Source of the DNA: Bacteroidota bacterium
GTDB lineage: Bacteria > Bacteroidota > Bacteroidia > Flavobacteriales > Schleiferiaceae
Reading direction: 5' to 3'
NCBI GenBank assembly: GCA_024742495.1
Contig: JANSYJ010000003.1
Coordinates: 434,001 to 498,000, forward strand
DNA length: 64,000 bases
Position 1 is the first letter of the stretch; the number at the start of each line of letters is the position of its first letter. The notes beneath the pieces were generated by a model. The model saw nothing but the letters and a program-made list of their open reading frames with translations, searched no databases and had not been told where the DNA came from. Both the position numbers and the translations under genes were made by a program. Shown piece after piece: positions 28,681-37,777 of the stretch.

Positions 28681-29469
28681 CTATAATTTTTGTTTTTCGG
28701 GAACTATAAAGGTTCCTCTGCCACCAACAACAAGTCTTTCCACCGGTGAATTTGGAAATTTGGGATGGACCGCCTTTTCTTTTCTGTAATTCACGAAAAA
28801 ACCTTCTGGGAATTCTCCATAATGGGTATCGCGATCAATGGCAATACGCACCACCTCTTGCGCATTGAGAAGTAGCTCCTGTAATTTTTCAGAACTTATG
28901 GAATGACATGGCTTTTTGGGGTGAATGCCGCAGTTGAACAATACTTCATCGGCAATCCAATTACCGATGCCGGCAAAATGCTTTTGATCGAGTAATGCGG
29001 TTTTTATAGCAATTTTCCGAGTCGATACTTTCTCCCTAAAATACTCAGGGGTAACGCTTAAAAGATCTTCACCTAAATTACTGCTTTCACAAAATGCTTC
29101 GGGGGAACTTACCAATTGAATTACTCCAAATTTGCGTAAATCCCGAAAGGCGAGCTTATCACCATCATCAAATTGGAAAACAAATCGGGTGTATTTAGGA
29201 AGTTCCTTCGATCTGAAAATTTCCAGATCACCGGTCATTCCAAAATGCAAATGAAGCCAGCTATTTTTACTGGTCTTTAAGAATAAATACTTCCCAATGC
29301 GTTGACTTTCTGTAAACTTAGCACCAATTAAGGCTTTTTCTAAGTCCTTAGGTTCTGACTTAAAGACCTTAAAAAGAGGGTCATGGAATTCCAAACCCAC
29401 TATTTCTTTATCCATTGCCGCGTTTTCAAAATAGCGGCGCATTATTTCTACTTCAGGTAATTCTGGCAT
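28681..29469 (-). CDS. Fpg/Nei-family DNA glycosylase with a zinc-less finger
   Basis: The protein has 262 residues when started at the ATG at 29469, which gives the required MPELPEVE N-terminus (Pro2 is the catalytic nucleophile and Glu3 the acid). The conserved lysine is in RIGKYLFLKT, and the helix-two-turn-helix is GIGNWIADEVLFNCGIHP. The C-terminal finger (YRKEKAVHPKF...VERLVVGGRGTFIVP) keeps the GGRGTFIVP hairpin but has none of the four zinc cysteines. This resembles the zinc-less finger of plant/fungal Fpg and NEIL1 more than classical bacterial Fpg. It excises oxidised purines or pyrimidines. It is divergent from the exonuclease-GIY-YIG gene across 44 bases. Confidence 0.88.
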   Translation of the reverse strand: MPELPEVEIMRRYFENAAMDKEIVGLEFHDPLFKVFKSEPKDLEKALIGAKFTESQRIGKYLFLKTSKNSWLHLHFGMTGDLEIFRSKELPKYTRFVFQFDDGDKLAFRDLRKFGVIQLVSSPEAFCESSNLGEDLLSVTPEYFREKVSTRKIAIKTALLDQKHFAGIGNWIADEVLFNCGIHPKKPCHSISSEKLQELLLNAQEVVRIAIDRDTHYGEFPEGFFVNYRKEKAVHPKFPNSPVERLVVGGRGTFIVPEKQKL

Positions 29470-29513
29470 CTTATCTTTGTTTCCGACTAAAATAATACAG
29501 TCTATATAGCGCA

Positions 29514-30860
29514 TTGTTTGCAATTGTTGACATAGAAACCACTGGCTCCTACGCCAAGGGCAATGGTATTACCGAAATCGCCATCTACATTAGTGATGGC
29601 CTTAAGGTGATTGAAAAATTTGACACCCTATTAAATCCTCAAAAGCCCATTCCTTACGCTATTCAAAAGCTCACTGGCATTAACGATAACATGGTGGCGG
29701 ATGCACCAAGCTTTGCAGAGAAAGCTGAGGAAATTAAGGCTCTTTTAGCCGATCATATTTTTGTAGCTCACAATGTTAATTTCGATTTGGGATTTGTGCA
29801 GGCGGCCTTTAAGGAACTGGGCTACAGCTATAATCCTCGACGATTGTGTACTGTGCGCTATGCACGTAAAATCATCCCGGGCCTGCGCTCATATAGCTTA
29901 TCCTCTTTATGCCGTCATTTCGGCTTAAAGAACGATCAGGCACACCGAGCTTGGGCCGACACCGAAGTTACCAGTCATATCCTGCATGATTTATTAAGCA
30001 AGGACCTAGCGGGCCTTTGGCAAAGTATGATTAAGCTTAACAAAGGTGAAATCAATTTACCAGCAAATCTTCCTGCCCAGGAGTTTCACGATCTTCCTAT
30101 GGCAGCTGGGGTGTATTACTTTTACAATGACAAAGGTGAAATCCTCTACATTGGTAAGGCAAGTCGCTTAAAATCAAGGGTTGCCAGTCATTTTAGCGCG
30201 GATAAGAGCAGTGCGCGAAGCATGGCCTTTAAAAGAGAAATCGCCCATATTCATTTTCGCTTGTGTGGGAATATACTAATCGCGGGTCTCTTAGAAGATC
30301 ATGAGATTCGCAGATATTGGCCGCCACATAACAAAGCTCAAAAGAACCCAAAATTGAAGTTTGGCGTCTTCGCTTATAAAAATCAAAATGGCGATTGGTG
30401 TTTAGGAATAAATAGGATAGGAGGGCAGCAGGCTTTTATCGCTAAGTTTCACAGTTTAGAAAAGGCTCGTACTTGGCTTGCACAAAAGGTGGAGGAGAAA
30501 GATTTAAACCCTGCCTTATGTGGTTTTCCCTCCAAAAGTATTGCCGGGTTAGCGCATAATGAAGGGGTAGAAACCCTTTTTGGAGAACTACGTGAAAATC
30601 ACAATGCCCGCTTGTACTTAGGTGCTGGACGACAAGATGGCGAACGCTCTTTTGTATATCTCAATCAGGAAGGATTTCAGGGTATTGGTTTTGTACCGCC
30701 AGACATTTCCGTTCACCGTCCGGAGGAATTAGAGCCCTATTTAGAGCCTTTGAACCGCAGTGCCAGCACGGAAGGCATACTGCGCGAGGGTTTGGATAAA
30801 CTAAATTTGAAGCTTATTGAACTTCCCGCAGGAATTCAATCGAGTGATTTACTTTTTTAA
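29514..30860 (+). CDS. DEDDh exonuclease fused to a GIY-YIG nuclease (UvrC/Cho-like)
   Basis: This 448-residue fusion starts with a TTG codon at 29514. No in-frame ATG exists upstream before a stop, and the protein must begin just ahead of AIVDIETTG. Domain 1 (residues 1-165) is a DnaQ-like DEDDh exonuclease with DIETTGS, HNVNFDLGF, and HRAWADTEVT. Domain 2 (from ~195) is GIY-YIG: AGVYYFYNDKGEILYIGKA, then SRVASHF, a catalytic-type Arg/Glu region and LLEDHEIRRYWPPHNK. The C-terminal ~160 residues look like the UvrC-family middle region. It probably incises and trims damaged DNA in repair. It is divergent from the glycosylase gene, suggesting a repair pair. Confidence 0.88.
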   Translation: MFAIVDIETTGSYAKGNGITEIAIYISDGLKVIEKFDTLLNPQKPIPYAIQKLTGINDNMVADAPSFAEKAEEIKALLADHIFVAHNVNFDLGFVQAAFKELGYSYNPRRLCTVRYARKIIPGLRSYSLSSLCRHFGLKNDQAHRAWADTEVTSHILHDLLSKDLAGLWQSMIKLNKGEINLPANLPAQEFHDLPMAAGVYYFYNDKGEILYIGKASRLKSRVASHFSADKSSARSMAFKREIAHIHFRLCGNILIAGLLEDHEIRRYWPPHNKAQKNPKLKFGVFAYKNQNGDWCLGINRIGGQQAFIAKFHSLEKARTWLAQKVEEKDLNPALCGFPSKSIAGLAHNEGVETLFGELRENHNARLYLGAGRQDGERSFVYLNQEGFQGIGFVPPDISVHRPEELEPYLEPLNRSASTEGILREGLDKLNLKLIELPAGIQSSDLLF

Positions 30861-31671
30861 GAGTCGCAGCAGGTAATTCGCTGGAAATCATCGGATGAAC
30901 CCTATCAAAAGTATGTCCTGTTTCGGGAATAATAAAAACCCTGGCTTCAGGGCACCAGGCTTTAAGATCGTAAGCAGCCTTTACGAATACGGCTTCATCA
31001 TCATCACCATGCACGATTAACCAAGGAATACTAATGCTTCTGGCCACTTTTTCTAAATCCAATTCCGATTTATGCGCTTTGTATTCTTCATACAGTTTAT
31101 AAGATATGGGCATATCTTGTTTGGTCCGCGCATTTTTACGGGTATAAAAACCTTTTTCCCGCCATGCTTCCAATTCGCTAGGCGATAAGCTATCCCATGG
31201 CGTGCGGCAATGCGATACGCTGGCCCAGGTAATTATGCTTTTAATGGCTGATGAATTAGCGGCAAATAAAATAGTATCGGGTCCACCACGACTATGCCCA
31301 ATTAGGCTAATGTTTTCCAAGTTTGGTTTAAAATCGAGATGCCCGGATTGAATAAAATTTAAAACACAGCTCAAATCATACTGACGTTTTAAATAAGAAT
31401 CCTCTTTGTAGGCCTCTAAATTATAAAATTCTGTAGGGCGGGCAGGAGTGGTGCCATTGTGGCTAAAATTGAATTTCACAAAGGCGAAACCGGCCTTGGC
31501 AAATTCAGCAGCAATTTGGTTCATTCCGCCCCAGTCTTTAAAGCCATTGATGCCATGAGCATAAATTACTACCGGTAATTCTGCCTGCTCTCCAGCGGGA
31601 ACATGGACGTCCATGGCCATAGGTATTGAAGCACTACCACTAAGGGTATATTGATAAATCTGCGTTTCCAT
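30814..31671 (-). CDS. Alpha/beta hydrolase
   Basis: The protein has 285 residues. The alpha/beta hydrolase nucleophile elbow is GHSRGG, with the oxyanion motif VVIYAHGINGFKDWGG near residue 40, acid HGDDDEAVFV, and catalytic His in PETGHTFDRV. It has no signal peptide. The substrate is unknown; small esters or dienelactone-like molecules are possible. Its 3' end overlaps the convergent exonuclease gene by 47 bases. The terminator at 31689 separates it from the DUF2911 gene. Confidence 0.85.
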   Translation of the reverse strand: METQIYQYTLSGSASIPMAMDVHVPAGEQAELPVVIYAHGINGFKDWGGMNQIAAEFAKAGFAFVKFNFSHNGTTPARPTEFYNLEAYKEDSYLKRQYDLSCVLNFIQSGHLDFKPNLENISLIGHSRGGPDTILFAANSSAIKSIITWASVSHCRTPWDSLSPSELEAWREKGFYTRKNARTKQDMPISYKLYEEYKAHKSELDLEKVARSISIPWLIVHGDDDEAVFVKAAYDLKAWCPEARVFIIPETGHTFDRVHPMISSELPAATLKKVNHSIEFLREVQ

Positions 31672-31688
31672 TGGGCTCTTAAAATATT

Positions 31689-31733
31689 AAACCCTGAAGC
31701 CAAATCAGACTTTCCGATTTGGTTCAGGGTTTT
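31689..31733 (-). terminator. Terminator after the DUF2911 gene
   Basis: AAACCCTGAA plus CCAAATC pair with GATTTGG plus TTCAGGGTTT, with one bulged G and a 9-base loop. The minus strand continues into a T-rich stretch. Confidence 0.75.
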
Positions 31734-31767
31734 CAGCTTTATAGCATTGCAAGCGGTGAGCTGAAAT

Positions 31768-32625
31768 TTATTTGGCTGACCATTCTTTCATGGCTTTCTC
31801 AATCATATCGCCATAGCCGAAATCTTTTCCTGCTTTCTCTGCGGCGGAAACGCCTATCTCCATGGCCATCTCTGCTGCTTTTACGGCTCCTTTATTGTCA
31901 CCTAAGCGATTTAAGATTTCGCCATGCACGTAGTGACTGTACCAATTATCCTTTTTAAGCTCTAAAGAAGTAGTCATATACTTCAGCGCCATCTTTTGGT
32001 CAATATCATTTCTGCTGTAATAAATAGCAGCATTGCGATTAATTGCCCAAAGGTCTTTTTCTTCGCCATTGGCTAGAGCTTCCTTGATATTGGAAATAGC
32101 TTTCTTTTGAACGTCTACTTTAATTGGAACTACAATCTTGGTGTTTTCCCAAGAGATCTCCATATTCGCTTTTCCATCCATTATCGACTGAAAGTCAATG
32201 GTGAAGGTTTCAGTCATTTCCGACTTCATTGGCTCAAGCTCCAAACGAAGCACATCCATTGCTTCGTCGTAACCATCGGTACCGTAAAGCTCCGTGTTTT
32301 TGTTGAGGATTAGCGTCCATGCTCCATTTGAAGGAATAGAGAAAATGCTGTAAGTTCCAGCAGGAACCTCTTTACCCGCAAACATTACTGGGGTGTTGAA
32401 GCTAATAGCGGTGGCTTTATTAGCACCAGTGCGCCATAACTTATCGTAAGCTTCTAGGCCGCCGAAAATTTCGCGTCCTTTAACACCAGGACGGCTATAT
32501 TCTACTTTAAAGTCGGTTAATCCTACTCTTTGTTCCAGGGTTGAGAAAGGACTTGGCTTCGGTAAATCCTGAGCCGATAATTGAATCGCCGCAAAGGCTA
32601 AAACTGCTACTAATACTTTTTTCAT
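31768..32625 (-). CDS. Secreted DUF2911 protein with TPR-like C-terminus
   Basis: The protein has 285 residues. The signal peptide MKKVLVAVLAFAAIQLSA is followed by the DUF2911 domain (residues ~20-170) with VEYSRPGVKGREIFGGL, KLWRTGANKATAISF and GKEVPAGTYSIFSIP. The C-terminal ~100 residues are helical and TPR-like (ALKYMTTSLELKKDNWYSHY, then GEILNRLGDNKGAVKAAEMA). The family is periplasmic or secreted in Bacteroidota and has no known function. The terminator at 31689 ends its message. Confidence 0.85.
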   Translation of the reverse strand: MKKVLVAVLAFAAIQLSAQDLPKPSPFSTLEQRVGLTDFKVEYSRPGVKGREIFGGLEAYDKLWRTGANKATAISFNTPVMFAGKEVPAGTYSIFSIPSNGAWTLILNKNTELYGTDGYDEAMDVLRLELEPMKSEMTETFTIDFQSIMDGKANMEISWENTKIVVPIKVDVQKKAISNIKEALANGEEKDLWAINRNAAIYYSRNDIDQKMALKYMTTSLELKKDNWYSHYVHGEILNRLGDNKGAVKAAEMAMEIGVSAAEKAGKDFGYGDMIEKAMKEWSAK

Positions 32626-32668
32626 GTAATTCTATTTTGGAGTTCAAACATAGAAAAAGCAATTCAGT

Positions 32669-33373
32669 TTAAAATCCCTTAAATTTTCCTTCTTGAAATT
32701 CGAATTTATGAAGCTTTCGATCTAGCAATTGCGTTTTGAAATTTGAATAATGCTCTTGACTGCTAATAAACTCTTGCACGAGTTCGGTGTAGTTTCCCAT
32801 TATACCCATTAATAACTCGCAAACTTCACGCACCGCATGCTCATTACCTTGACTGGCGGTAATATAATCAGCCATATCCGAGCCAGCAACTAGGCCAAGG
32901 AAGAGGGGGTTAGCTAAACGGCCCACGCAAAATCGAAGACCAACCTGTCTGGCAATAGCCAAGTCCAGCACATCATCATATACATAACAAATTTCATGTG
33001 CTTGGAGCTTGAATTCGCTTAGGAAATGATTTAGGGCTTCTCCCTTTCGGATCGCCTTTTGGTAAATCACATCCCCTTTATGGGATTCCATTAAATGCAC
33101 GGCATTGGTATTGTGAGCACCGGTTACCACCCCTAATAATGGCGTTTCTTGGTACTTTAAAAAATGAGCGTAGCGCAGCAATCGCAAGCCAGCGGAATCC
33201 ACTTCGCTAAAAACACTACTGCCTCCAGCATGTTTGCTACCGTCATTAAAAACACCATCCCAATCGAATAAATAGGCCTTAATTTCGGGCAATTGACTTT
33301 GAATGTCAAAAGCGCTCTTTAAAAACTGACCACCGATGTCTGAGAAATGACTCTCAATATCAATTAGTTCCAT
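32669..33373 (-). CDS. KdsC-like HAD phosphatase
   Basis: The protein has 234 residues. The HAD motif I is FDWDGVFND (Asp37 nucleophile, Asp39), motif II lies in LLGVVTGAHN, and motif IV is YVYDDVLDLAIARQVG. Cap-less type C0 HAD phosphatases such as KdsC have this layout, and GLRFCVGRLANPL echoes the KdsC tail. The substrate (KDO 8-phosphate or a similar sugar phosphate) is inferred. It is divergent from the LpxH-like gene, and both may serve the envelope. The C-terminal ~60 residues extend beyond typical KdsC. Confidence 0.7.
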   Translation of the reverse strand: MELIDIESHFSDIGGQFLKSAFDIQSQLPEIKAYLFDWDGVFNDGSKHAGGSSVFSEVDSAGLRLLRYAHFLKYQETPLLGVVTGAHNTNAVHLMESHKGDVIYQKAIRKGEALNHFLSEFKLQAHEICYVYDDVLDLAIARQVGLRFCVGRLANPLFLGLVAGSDMADYITASQGNEHAVREVCELLMGIMGNYTELVQEFISSQEHYSNFKTQLLDRKLHKFEFQEGKFKGF

Positions 33374-33487
33374 ATCTTAATGCTTGAAATTCTTGTGTTA
33401 AAATCTGAGGATAAAGATTCATGATTTAATCTTTAGCTAAGCTACAATTCACACAGACGCCTAAGCTTTGTCCTAAACATTTTTATT

Positions 33488-34333
33488 ATGGCAAAGCGCA
33501 AAGTAGACTTAGTGGTAATTTCCGATGTTCACTTAGGAACCTATGGTTGTAGAGCCGAAGAGCTTTATAATTACCTAAAGTCAATTAAGCCTGACATCCT
33601 AGTTTTAAATGGTGACATTATCGATATCTGGCAGTTCCGTAAACGCTATTTCCCAAAATCCCATTTAAAAGTACTTAAGCAAATAATAAGCATGGCTAGT
33701 AAGGGTACGGAGGTTCATTATCTAACCGGAAATCACGATGAATTCCTAAGGCGCTTCAGTGATTTGAAAATGGGAAATATTAACCTGGCCGATAAGCTGC
33801 TATTGCCTTTGGCAGAAGGTAAAGCTTGGTTTTTTCATGGAGACATATTTGATGCCTCCATTCAAAGTGCGAAATGGTTAGCCAAGTTTGGTGGTTGGTC
33901 TTATGATCTTCTTATTCGCATAAATAGCATCTTAAACTGGTTCCTTCGAAAAGTAGGTAAGGAGCCTTATAGTTTTTCGAAGAAAATAAAGAACTCGGTT
34001 AAGAAGGCGCTAAGCTACATTCAAAGTTTTGAAGATGCGGCGGCAGAACTAGCCATAGAGCAAGGTTACAAATACGTAATTTGCGGCCACATACATCAGC
34101 CCCAGCTGAGAGTTGTGAATTATGAAAAAGGTGCTTGTTTGTATTTAAATTCGGGTGACTGGATTGAAAACTTGACCGCTTTGGAGTACCATGAAGGCCA
34201 TTGGGAATTGTATCAACACGAAAAAGCGCCTATTATGGAAGAAGATAGTGAGCAGGAAGAAGCGCTAAACGATTTGAACTTGGAAAGAATTTTAAAAAAG
34301 GTATTAGCCAATGAAGATGGCATCAGGATCTAA
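33488..34333 (+). CDS. LpxH-like metallophosphoesterase (UDP-2,3-diacylglucosamine hydrolase type)
   Basis: The protein has 281 residues. Calcineurin-like metal motifs are complete: SDVHLG (Asp13, His15), NGDIIDIW (Asp43), GNHDE, HGDIFD and GHIHQP. The NGDIIDIW pattern is typical of the Bacteroidota branch of the LpxH-related family, which cleaves UDP-2,3-diacylglucosamine in lipid A synthesis. It overlaps the frameshifted glycosyltransferase gene by 23 bases, so the two are coupled. The C-terminus is acidic. Confidence 0.85.
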   Translation: MAKRKVDLVVISDVHLGTYGCRAEELYNYLKSIKPDILVLNGDIIDIWQFRKRYFPKSHLKVLKQIISMASKGTEVHYLTGNHDEFLRRFSDLKMGNINLADKLLLPLAEGKAWFFHGDIFDASIQSAKWLAKFGGWSYDLLIRINSILNWFLRKVGKEPYSFSKKIKNSVKKALSYIQSFEDAAAELAIEQGYKYVICGHIHQPQLRVVNYEKGACLYLNSGDWIENLTALEYHEGHWELYQHEKAPIMEEDSEQEEALNDLNLERILKKVLANEDGIRI

Positions 34334-35322
34334 AATTAAGGTCCTTTATGCCTTTCAAGGCACGGGAAATGGACATGCTTCCAGAGCGCTGGAGCTGATA
34401 CCGCATCTGCAAAAGCATTGTGAGTTAAAAGTGCTTTGTAGTGGATCCAATAGCCAATTAGACTTGGGTTTTCCTTTAGATTATCACTTTAAAGGGATTA
34501 GTTTTAGCTACAATAAACAGGGCGGTTTAAGCTATTGGCAAAGCTTTCGCAATGCCCGCTTTTGGCGATTTAAAAAGGAAGTTGACCAACTTGATCTTTC
34601 CACCTTTGATTTGATTTTAAATGACTTTGAGCCGGTTAGCGCCTATGCGGCGAAAAAAAAGTAAGGTTCCCTTGATTGGCTTAAGTCACCAAGCTGCTTT
34701 TTTAAGTCCTAAGACTCCGCGGCCCAAGGCTAAAAACTTATTTGCAGAATGGGTATTTAGGAATTACGCCCCATGCAGCAAGGCTACAGCATTCCATTTT
34801 GAAGCTTATGACGACTTCATCCAACATCCTATATTACGATCAAAAGTTAAAGACTTGAAACTTAGCCAAGCGGGTAAGTATCTGGTTTATTTACCCGCCT
34901 ATAATGAGCAATTGCTAAAACAGCTATTAAGTCAAGTTAAGGAAGCAGAGTGGTTGATTTTCAGCAAAGAGTGTAAGGAAGATTATCACTTTCAAAACCT
35001 GGAATTCCGAAAAATTGATGGCGATTCCTTTTTGAATGAGCTTGCTGCCGCCAAGGGCTTGCTATGCTCCGCCGGCTTTGAAGCACCCGCTGAAGCACTT
35101 TATTTGAAAAAGAAGCTTTTCGTTATCCCAATAAAGGGCCAATACGAGCAAGACTGTAATGCTGAAGCACTGAATTTAAAGGGCGTACCTTCGGTTAAGA
35201 CCTTAAATAAAAACAGTCTTTCGGCCCTTAAAAACTGGGTGTCTAATCCCCAACAACTAGAACCACAAAAAATAACTGCCGCGGAGGATTTGATTATCAG
35301 TATTTTAGATAATCTTAAATAA
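34311..35322 (+). pseudogene. Glycosyltransferase (MJ1255-type) split by a frameshift in an A8 run
   Basis: Two adjacent reading frames together encode one glycosyltransferase of about 335 residues. The first (34311-34664) holds the N-terminal GT-B half with FQGTGNGHASRALELIPHL. The second (in frame before 35322) continues with VPLIGLSHQAAFLS and ends with a C-terminal domain (LLCSAGFEAPAEALYLKKKL). The frame changes at eight A residues (34653-34660), where removing one A would join the halves exactly (AYAAKKSKVPLIG). It could be a true mutation, an assembly error, phase variation, or transcriptional slippage. Adjacent LpxH-like and glycosyltransferase genes suggest an envelope role. Confidence 0.75.
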
Positions 35323-35391
35323 TCCATTCCGAGCCCTAGGAGCAAGGGATTATACGAATGCGAAAGTCTATCGTTATTTCATTGTATTTCT

Positions 35392-35399
35392 TACTTTTG
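35392..35399 (+). promoter_or_regulatory. -7 promoter element of bamD
   Basis: TACTTTTG is an exact match to TAnnTTTG. It ends 11 bases before the bamD ATG. No convincing -33 TTG lies at the usual distance. Confidence 0.45.
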
Positions 35400-35410
35400 C
35401 AAGCTGATTT

Positions 35411-36220
35411 ATGAAGAAAACTCTTTTACACGTATTCGGTCTCTTGTTGGTTTTCAACTTGGTTTCTTGTAACGAGTATCAAAAGGTACTGAAGAGCCCC
35501 AATGTTGATTACAAGTACAAAAAGGCAATTGAGTATTACGAGGCTGGTGAGTACGAGAAGGCTTATCCCTTGTTTGATGAGCTTTTAGTGCTTTATCGCG
35601 GATCGGAAAAGGCCGCGGATGTTTACTATTATTATGCGATGAGCAGCTTCGAAATAAAGGATTTTATTTTGGCCGCTTACCATTTCAAGAATTTCGCAAA
35701 AACCTTCCCGAATCATCCCAAAACGGAAATGGCCTACTATATGGTGGGTTTTTGTCATTATTTAGAATCCCCAGAATTTAGTCTAGACCAAGACTATACT
35801 TTCAAAGCGATTAATGATCTTCAGCTATTTGCCAATTTATATCCAAGTAGTGATATGTTGCTTAGCGCCAATGAGTTGATTGAAGAACTTCGTGCTAAAC
35901 TGGAGCGTAAATCTTACGAAAGAGCGGTGCAGTATTATAATATGGAATACTACCAATCGGCAGTGGTAAGTTTCAATAATGTTATTGATGATTATCCTGA
36001 CACCGAGTATCGCGAAGAAGCGATGTTTCGAAAATGTATTGCTGCTTTTAGATTAGCTGAGAATAGTATCAGCGAAAAGCAATTACAGCGCTACATTGAA
36101 AGCCGCACCGCTTATATCGAATTCAAAGAATATTTTCCGGAGAGTGATTATGTGAAAACCTTGGATAAGGTTTTTGTAAACATCAATCCGGTAATAAATG
36201 AACTTAAATCTCAATCCTAA
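35411..36220 (+). CDS. bamD: Outer-membrane assembly lipoprotein BamD
   Basis: The protein has 269 residues. The lipoprotein signal ends at FNLVSC, with the lipidated cysteine at residue 20. The mature protein is a TPR array (YEAGEYEKAYPLFDELLVLY, AADVYYYYAMSSFEIKDF, YPDTEYREEAMFRKCIAAFR). BamD is the essential TPR lipoprotein of the BAM complex that inserts beta-barrels into the outer membrane. It opens the conserved bamD-rpoZ-coaBC-DUF4835-recN cluster. Confidence 0.92.
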   Translation: MKKTLLHVFGLLLVFNLVSCNEYQKVLKSPNVDYKYKKAIEYYEAGEYEKAYPLFDELLVLYRGSEKAADVYYYYAMSSFEIKDFILAAYHFKNFAKTFPNHPKTEMAYYMVGFCHYLESPEFSLDQDYTFKAINDLQLFANLYPSSDMLLSANELIEELRAKLERKSYERAVQYYNMEYYQSAVVSFNNVIDDYPDTEYREEAMFRKCIAAFRLAENSISEKQLQRYIESRTAYIEFKEYFPESDYVKTLDKVFVNINPVINELKSQS

Positions 36221-36232
36221 AAATCCACTTTA

Positions 36233-36565
36233 ATGGACTTTAAAAGAGTAGACGCACCAAAAAACACCGTAACCCGCGATCATAACGATATTGATCGTCC
36301 TACTGGTAACCTATACGAAGCAGTATCTATTTTATCGAAGCGCGCAGATCAAATTGCCGAAGACTTAAAGGTAGAATTGCACGAGAAATTAAATGAGTTT
36401 GCTACTCACAATGAGAATCTTGAAGAGATTTTTGAAAATAAGGAGCAAATTGAAGTATCTCGTTTTTACGAAGGTTTACCCAAGCCACATCACATTGCGG
36501 CTAAGGAATGGGAAACGGATGAAATTTACTTCCGTCGTCCTGCCGACGAGCAAACTGAAGAATAA
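36233..36565 (+). CDS. rpoZ: RNA polymerase omega subunit, Bacteroidota type
   Basis: The protein has 110 residues. It matches the Bacteroidota omega form: MDFKRVDAPKNTVTRDHNDI, GNLYEAVSILSKRADQIA, and a C-terminal extension rich in acidic residues with EVSRFYEGLPKPHHIAAKEW. Omega stabilises the beta-prime subunit. It lies 12 bases after bamD and three bases before coaBC, as expected in this lineage. Confidence 0.9.
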   Translation: MDFKRVDAPKNTVTRDHNDIDRPTGNLYEAVSILSKRADQIAEDLKVELHEKLNEFATHNENLEEIFENKEQIEVSRFYEGLPKPHHIAAKEWETDEIYFRRPADEQTEE

Positions 36566-36568
36566 GTT

Positions 36569-37777
36569 ATGCTGAGCGGAAAAAAGATACTACTGGGAAT
36601 TACTGGTGGTATTGCCGCTTATAAAACTACGTACCTCGTGCGACTGCTAATTAAGGCGGGTGCCGAGGTACGCGTCGTTTTAAGCCCTAGTGCCCGCGAA
36701 TTTGTTACGCCTTTAAGCTTATCCACCTTAAGTAAAAATCCAGTTTATTGGGCTTATTACGATAAGGATGCCGAAGATGGCCTTTGGAATAATCATGTGG
36801 AGCTTGGCCTTTGGGCCGATTTGATGATTATAGCGCCTCTAACCGCCAATACCATGGCAAAAATGGCTCAGGGGCAATCGGATAATTTCTTAATGGCGGT
36901 TTATCTTTCTACAAAATGCCCGGTGTATTTTGCGCCAGCCATGGATTTGGATATGTATAAGCATCCGGCCACCCAAGCTAATATAGAAGGCTTGCAAAGT
37001 TTTGGACATATATTAATTCCGGCTGAAAGTGGCGAACTAGCTTCCGGTTTAGAAGGCCAAGGCCGAATGGCTGAACCTGAAACCATTCTAAAAACGATTA
37101 ATGATCATTTGGCAACTAATGCACCTTTATACGGCAAAAACATCTTAATAAATGCCGGGCCAACTTATGAAGCTATAGATCCCGTTCGTTTTATAGGCAA
37201 TCGCTCCTCGGGAAAAATGGGTATGGCTTTAGCCGAAGCAGCTGCTGACTATGGCGCCTCGGTTCATCTAGTTTTGGGTCCTAGCTCGGTAAGTACTAAA
37301 AACCCGCAGATCAATATTGTACGTGTAGAGAGTACAAAAGAAATGTATGAGGCCTGCTTGGATCAATTTCCTCAGGCCGACTGGAGCATTTTAAGTGCGG
37401 CAGTATCCGATTATCGTCCGAAAAATGCGGCCGATCAAAAACTGAAGAAAACGGGGGATACGATGCATTTGGAGTTAATTGAAAATCCAGATATTTTAAA
37501 GACCTTAGGAGGATTGAAGCGGAATGATCAGCTATTGGTTGGATTTGCTTTAGAAACACAGAATGCGGAAGAAAACGCAGTAAAAAAGCTAAATACCAAG
37601 AATTGCGATTGGATCGTTTTGAATCAGGCCGATAAAACAGAAAGGGGATTTGGGCATGATACGAATGAAGTATTGCTCATCAGCCGCCAAGGCCAAAAGG
37701 AAAAATTAGAATTAAAACCTAAGAAAGAATTAGCGTATGAGATTTTGGATCGGCTTATTCAGCATCATACTGATTAG
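36569..37777 (+). CDS. coaBC: Bifunctional CoaBC
   Basis: The protein has 402 residues. It carries the CoaC flavoprotein decarboxylase domain (ILLGITGGIAAYKTTYLVRL, NHVELGLWADLMIIAPLTAN, FAPAMDLDMYKHPATQ) and the CoaB ligase domain (ILINAGPTYEAIDPVRFIGN, GKMGMALAEAA, SAAVSDYRPKNAADQKLKK, NPDIL). Together they convert 4'-phosphopantothenate to 4'-phosphopantetheine in CoA synthesis. Its end overlaps the DUF4835 gene by 41 bases, an unusually long overlap. Confidence 0.95.
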   Translation: MLSGKKILLGITGGIAAYKTTYLVRLLIKAGAEVRVVLSPSAREFVTPLSLSTLSKNPVYWAYYDKDAEDGLWNNHVELGLWADLMIIAPLTANTMAKMAQGQSDNFLMAVYLSTKCPVYFAPAMDLDMYKHPATQANIEGLQSFGHILIPAESGELASGLEGQGRMAEPETILKTINDHLATNAPLYGKNILINAGPTYEAIDPVRFIGNRSSGKMGMALAEAAADYGASVHLVLGPSSVSTKNPQINIVRVESTKEMYEACLDQFPQADWSILSAAVSDYRPKNAADQKLKKTGDTMHLELIENPDILKTLGGLKRNDQLLVGFALETQNAEENAVKKLNTKNCDWIVLNQADKTERGFGHDTNEVLLISRQGQKEKLELKPKKELAYEILDRLIQHHTD

